Assembly (NCBI GenBank): GCA_035542855.1 | Contig: DATKKM010000054.1 | Coordinates: 1-37,898, forward strand | Reading direction: 5' to 3' | From: DATKKM01 sp035542855 | Lineage (GTDB): Bacteria > Chloroflexota > Dehalococcoidia > SM23-28-2 > RBG-16-64-32 | DNA: 37,898 bases | Shown: positions 37,641 through 37,898 of the stretch, one piece after another | Numbering within the stretch: the stretch's first letter is position 1 | Layout of the letters: every line of letters starts with the position of its first letter | Program-made: the position numbers and the translations under genes | The notes under the pieces: model-generated | The model's database searches: none | What the model saw: the letters and a program-made list of their open reading frames with translations, nothing else | Told to the model about the DNA's origin: nothing

Positions 37641-37898
37641 ATGACTTTCGACTGCGACGTGGCCGTCATCGGCGCGGGGCCGGCGGGCTCGCGGACGGCC
37701 CGCAACCTGGCGCGGGGCGGGCTGCGGGTGCGGCTCGTCGAAGAGCACCGGGCCGTGGGGGTGCCTTCGCACTGCTCCGGACTGATCTCGCTGCGGACGC
37801 TGCGGGAGGCGGAGATCGGCGAAGAGGCGGCGATCAACCGCATCACCGGCGCCTTCGTGCACACGCCTCGCAGCGAGGCCGCGCTCGGCGGCACGAAG
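37641..37898 (+). CDS. FAD-dependent reductase, geranylgeranyl-reductase family (N-terminus)
   Basis: The first 86 codons of a gene that continues past the right edge. CDVAVIGAGPAGSRTARNLARGGLRVRLVEEH is the Rossmann FAD-binding start (GxGxxG and acidic strand-2 end), and VGVPSHCSGLISLRTLREA matches the PGxPxxCxG segment of geranylgeranyl-reductase-like flavoproteins, which saturate isoprenoid chains. No ribosome site is seen, in line with a leaderless start. Confidence 0.85.
   Translation, partial: MTFDCDVAVIGAGPAGSRTARNLARGGLRVRLVEEHRAVGVPSHCSGLISLRTLREAEIGEEAAINRITGAFVHTPRSEAALGGTK

Noticed and set aside
1..37898. CRISPR array or phage-defence island
   Set aside because: No regularly spaced repeats of 24-40 bp and no cas or known defence genes; the only conflict genes are the RHS toxin parts.

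Overview
This is a GC-rich, gene-dense bacterial chromosome segment. It has many GTG, TTG and even CTG starts, many stop/start overlaps, several genes that look leaderless, and secreted proteins with Thr/Pro-rich linkers and a dockerin-like repeat. I would tentatively place it in Chloroflexota. That placement is an impression from protein style; there is no rRNA or phylogenetic marker analysis behind it.

Layout. 1-1852: the end of an integrated island on the minus strand. It holds an RHS core running off the left edge, an Imm52-like immunity gene and a truncated Tox-REase-5 toxin, and it stops at the 3' half of a tRNA-Val, as islands integrated in tRNA genes do. 1897-5697: a luciferase-like oxidoreductase converging on a PhoB/PhoR-type two-component pair and an EamA transporter. 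5681-7257: a mobile-repeat patch with a 35-bp duplication of the eamA start, a TIMP-like secreted protein, and a RAYT (HUH transposase) with two copies of a 100-bp palindromic element, one of them inside the RAYT gene. 7254-11048: sucC with a coupled 47-aa membrane peptide, a lipoprotein, an acetyltransferase and a secreted dockerin-like protein. 11237-13284: a nuclease-like gene, then a tRNA-Arg locus in which one tRNA-Arg is split by a ~1-kb insert that itself carries an intact tRNA-Arg and a PH-like membrane protein. 13471-19780: mgtE, a cupin, tRNA-His, a J-domain/CPBP protease fusion, an aromatic amino-acid run (trpA, aroH, aroF) and scpA. 19932-24543: a DEAD-box helicase, and a tightly overlapping UroD-family, ribF, tyrS chain. 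24584-37898: a PHP hydrolase, BioY with a C-terminal extension, a GH38 mannosidase coupled to a cyclase-family protein, two lipoproteins, an M20 peptidase, an acetyltransferase, a zinc alcohol dehydrogenase, a YdjM-like membrane protein, a LysM glycoside-hydrolase-like protein and the start of a flavoprotein reductase.

Cross-cutting patterns are the most interesting part. There are short GTAG-footed hairpins whose stems covary and which look like the REP substrates of the local RAYT. Degenerate heptanucleotide tandem repeats sit next to several gene starts. Three convergent gene pairs each share one CTAG as both stop codons. A -10-like hexamer lies exactly 6 nt before the start codon of six genes. 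The tyrosyl-tRNA synthetase has TLGW where its family has HIGH/HLGH.
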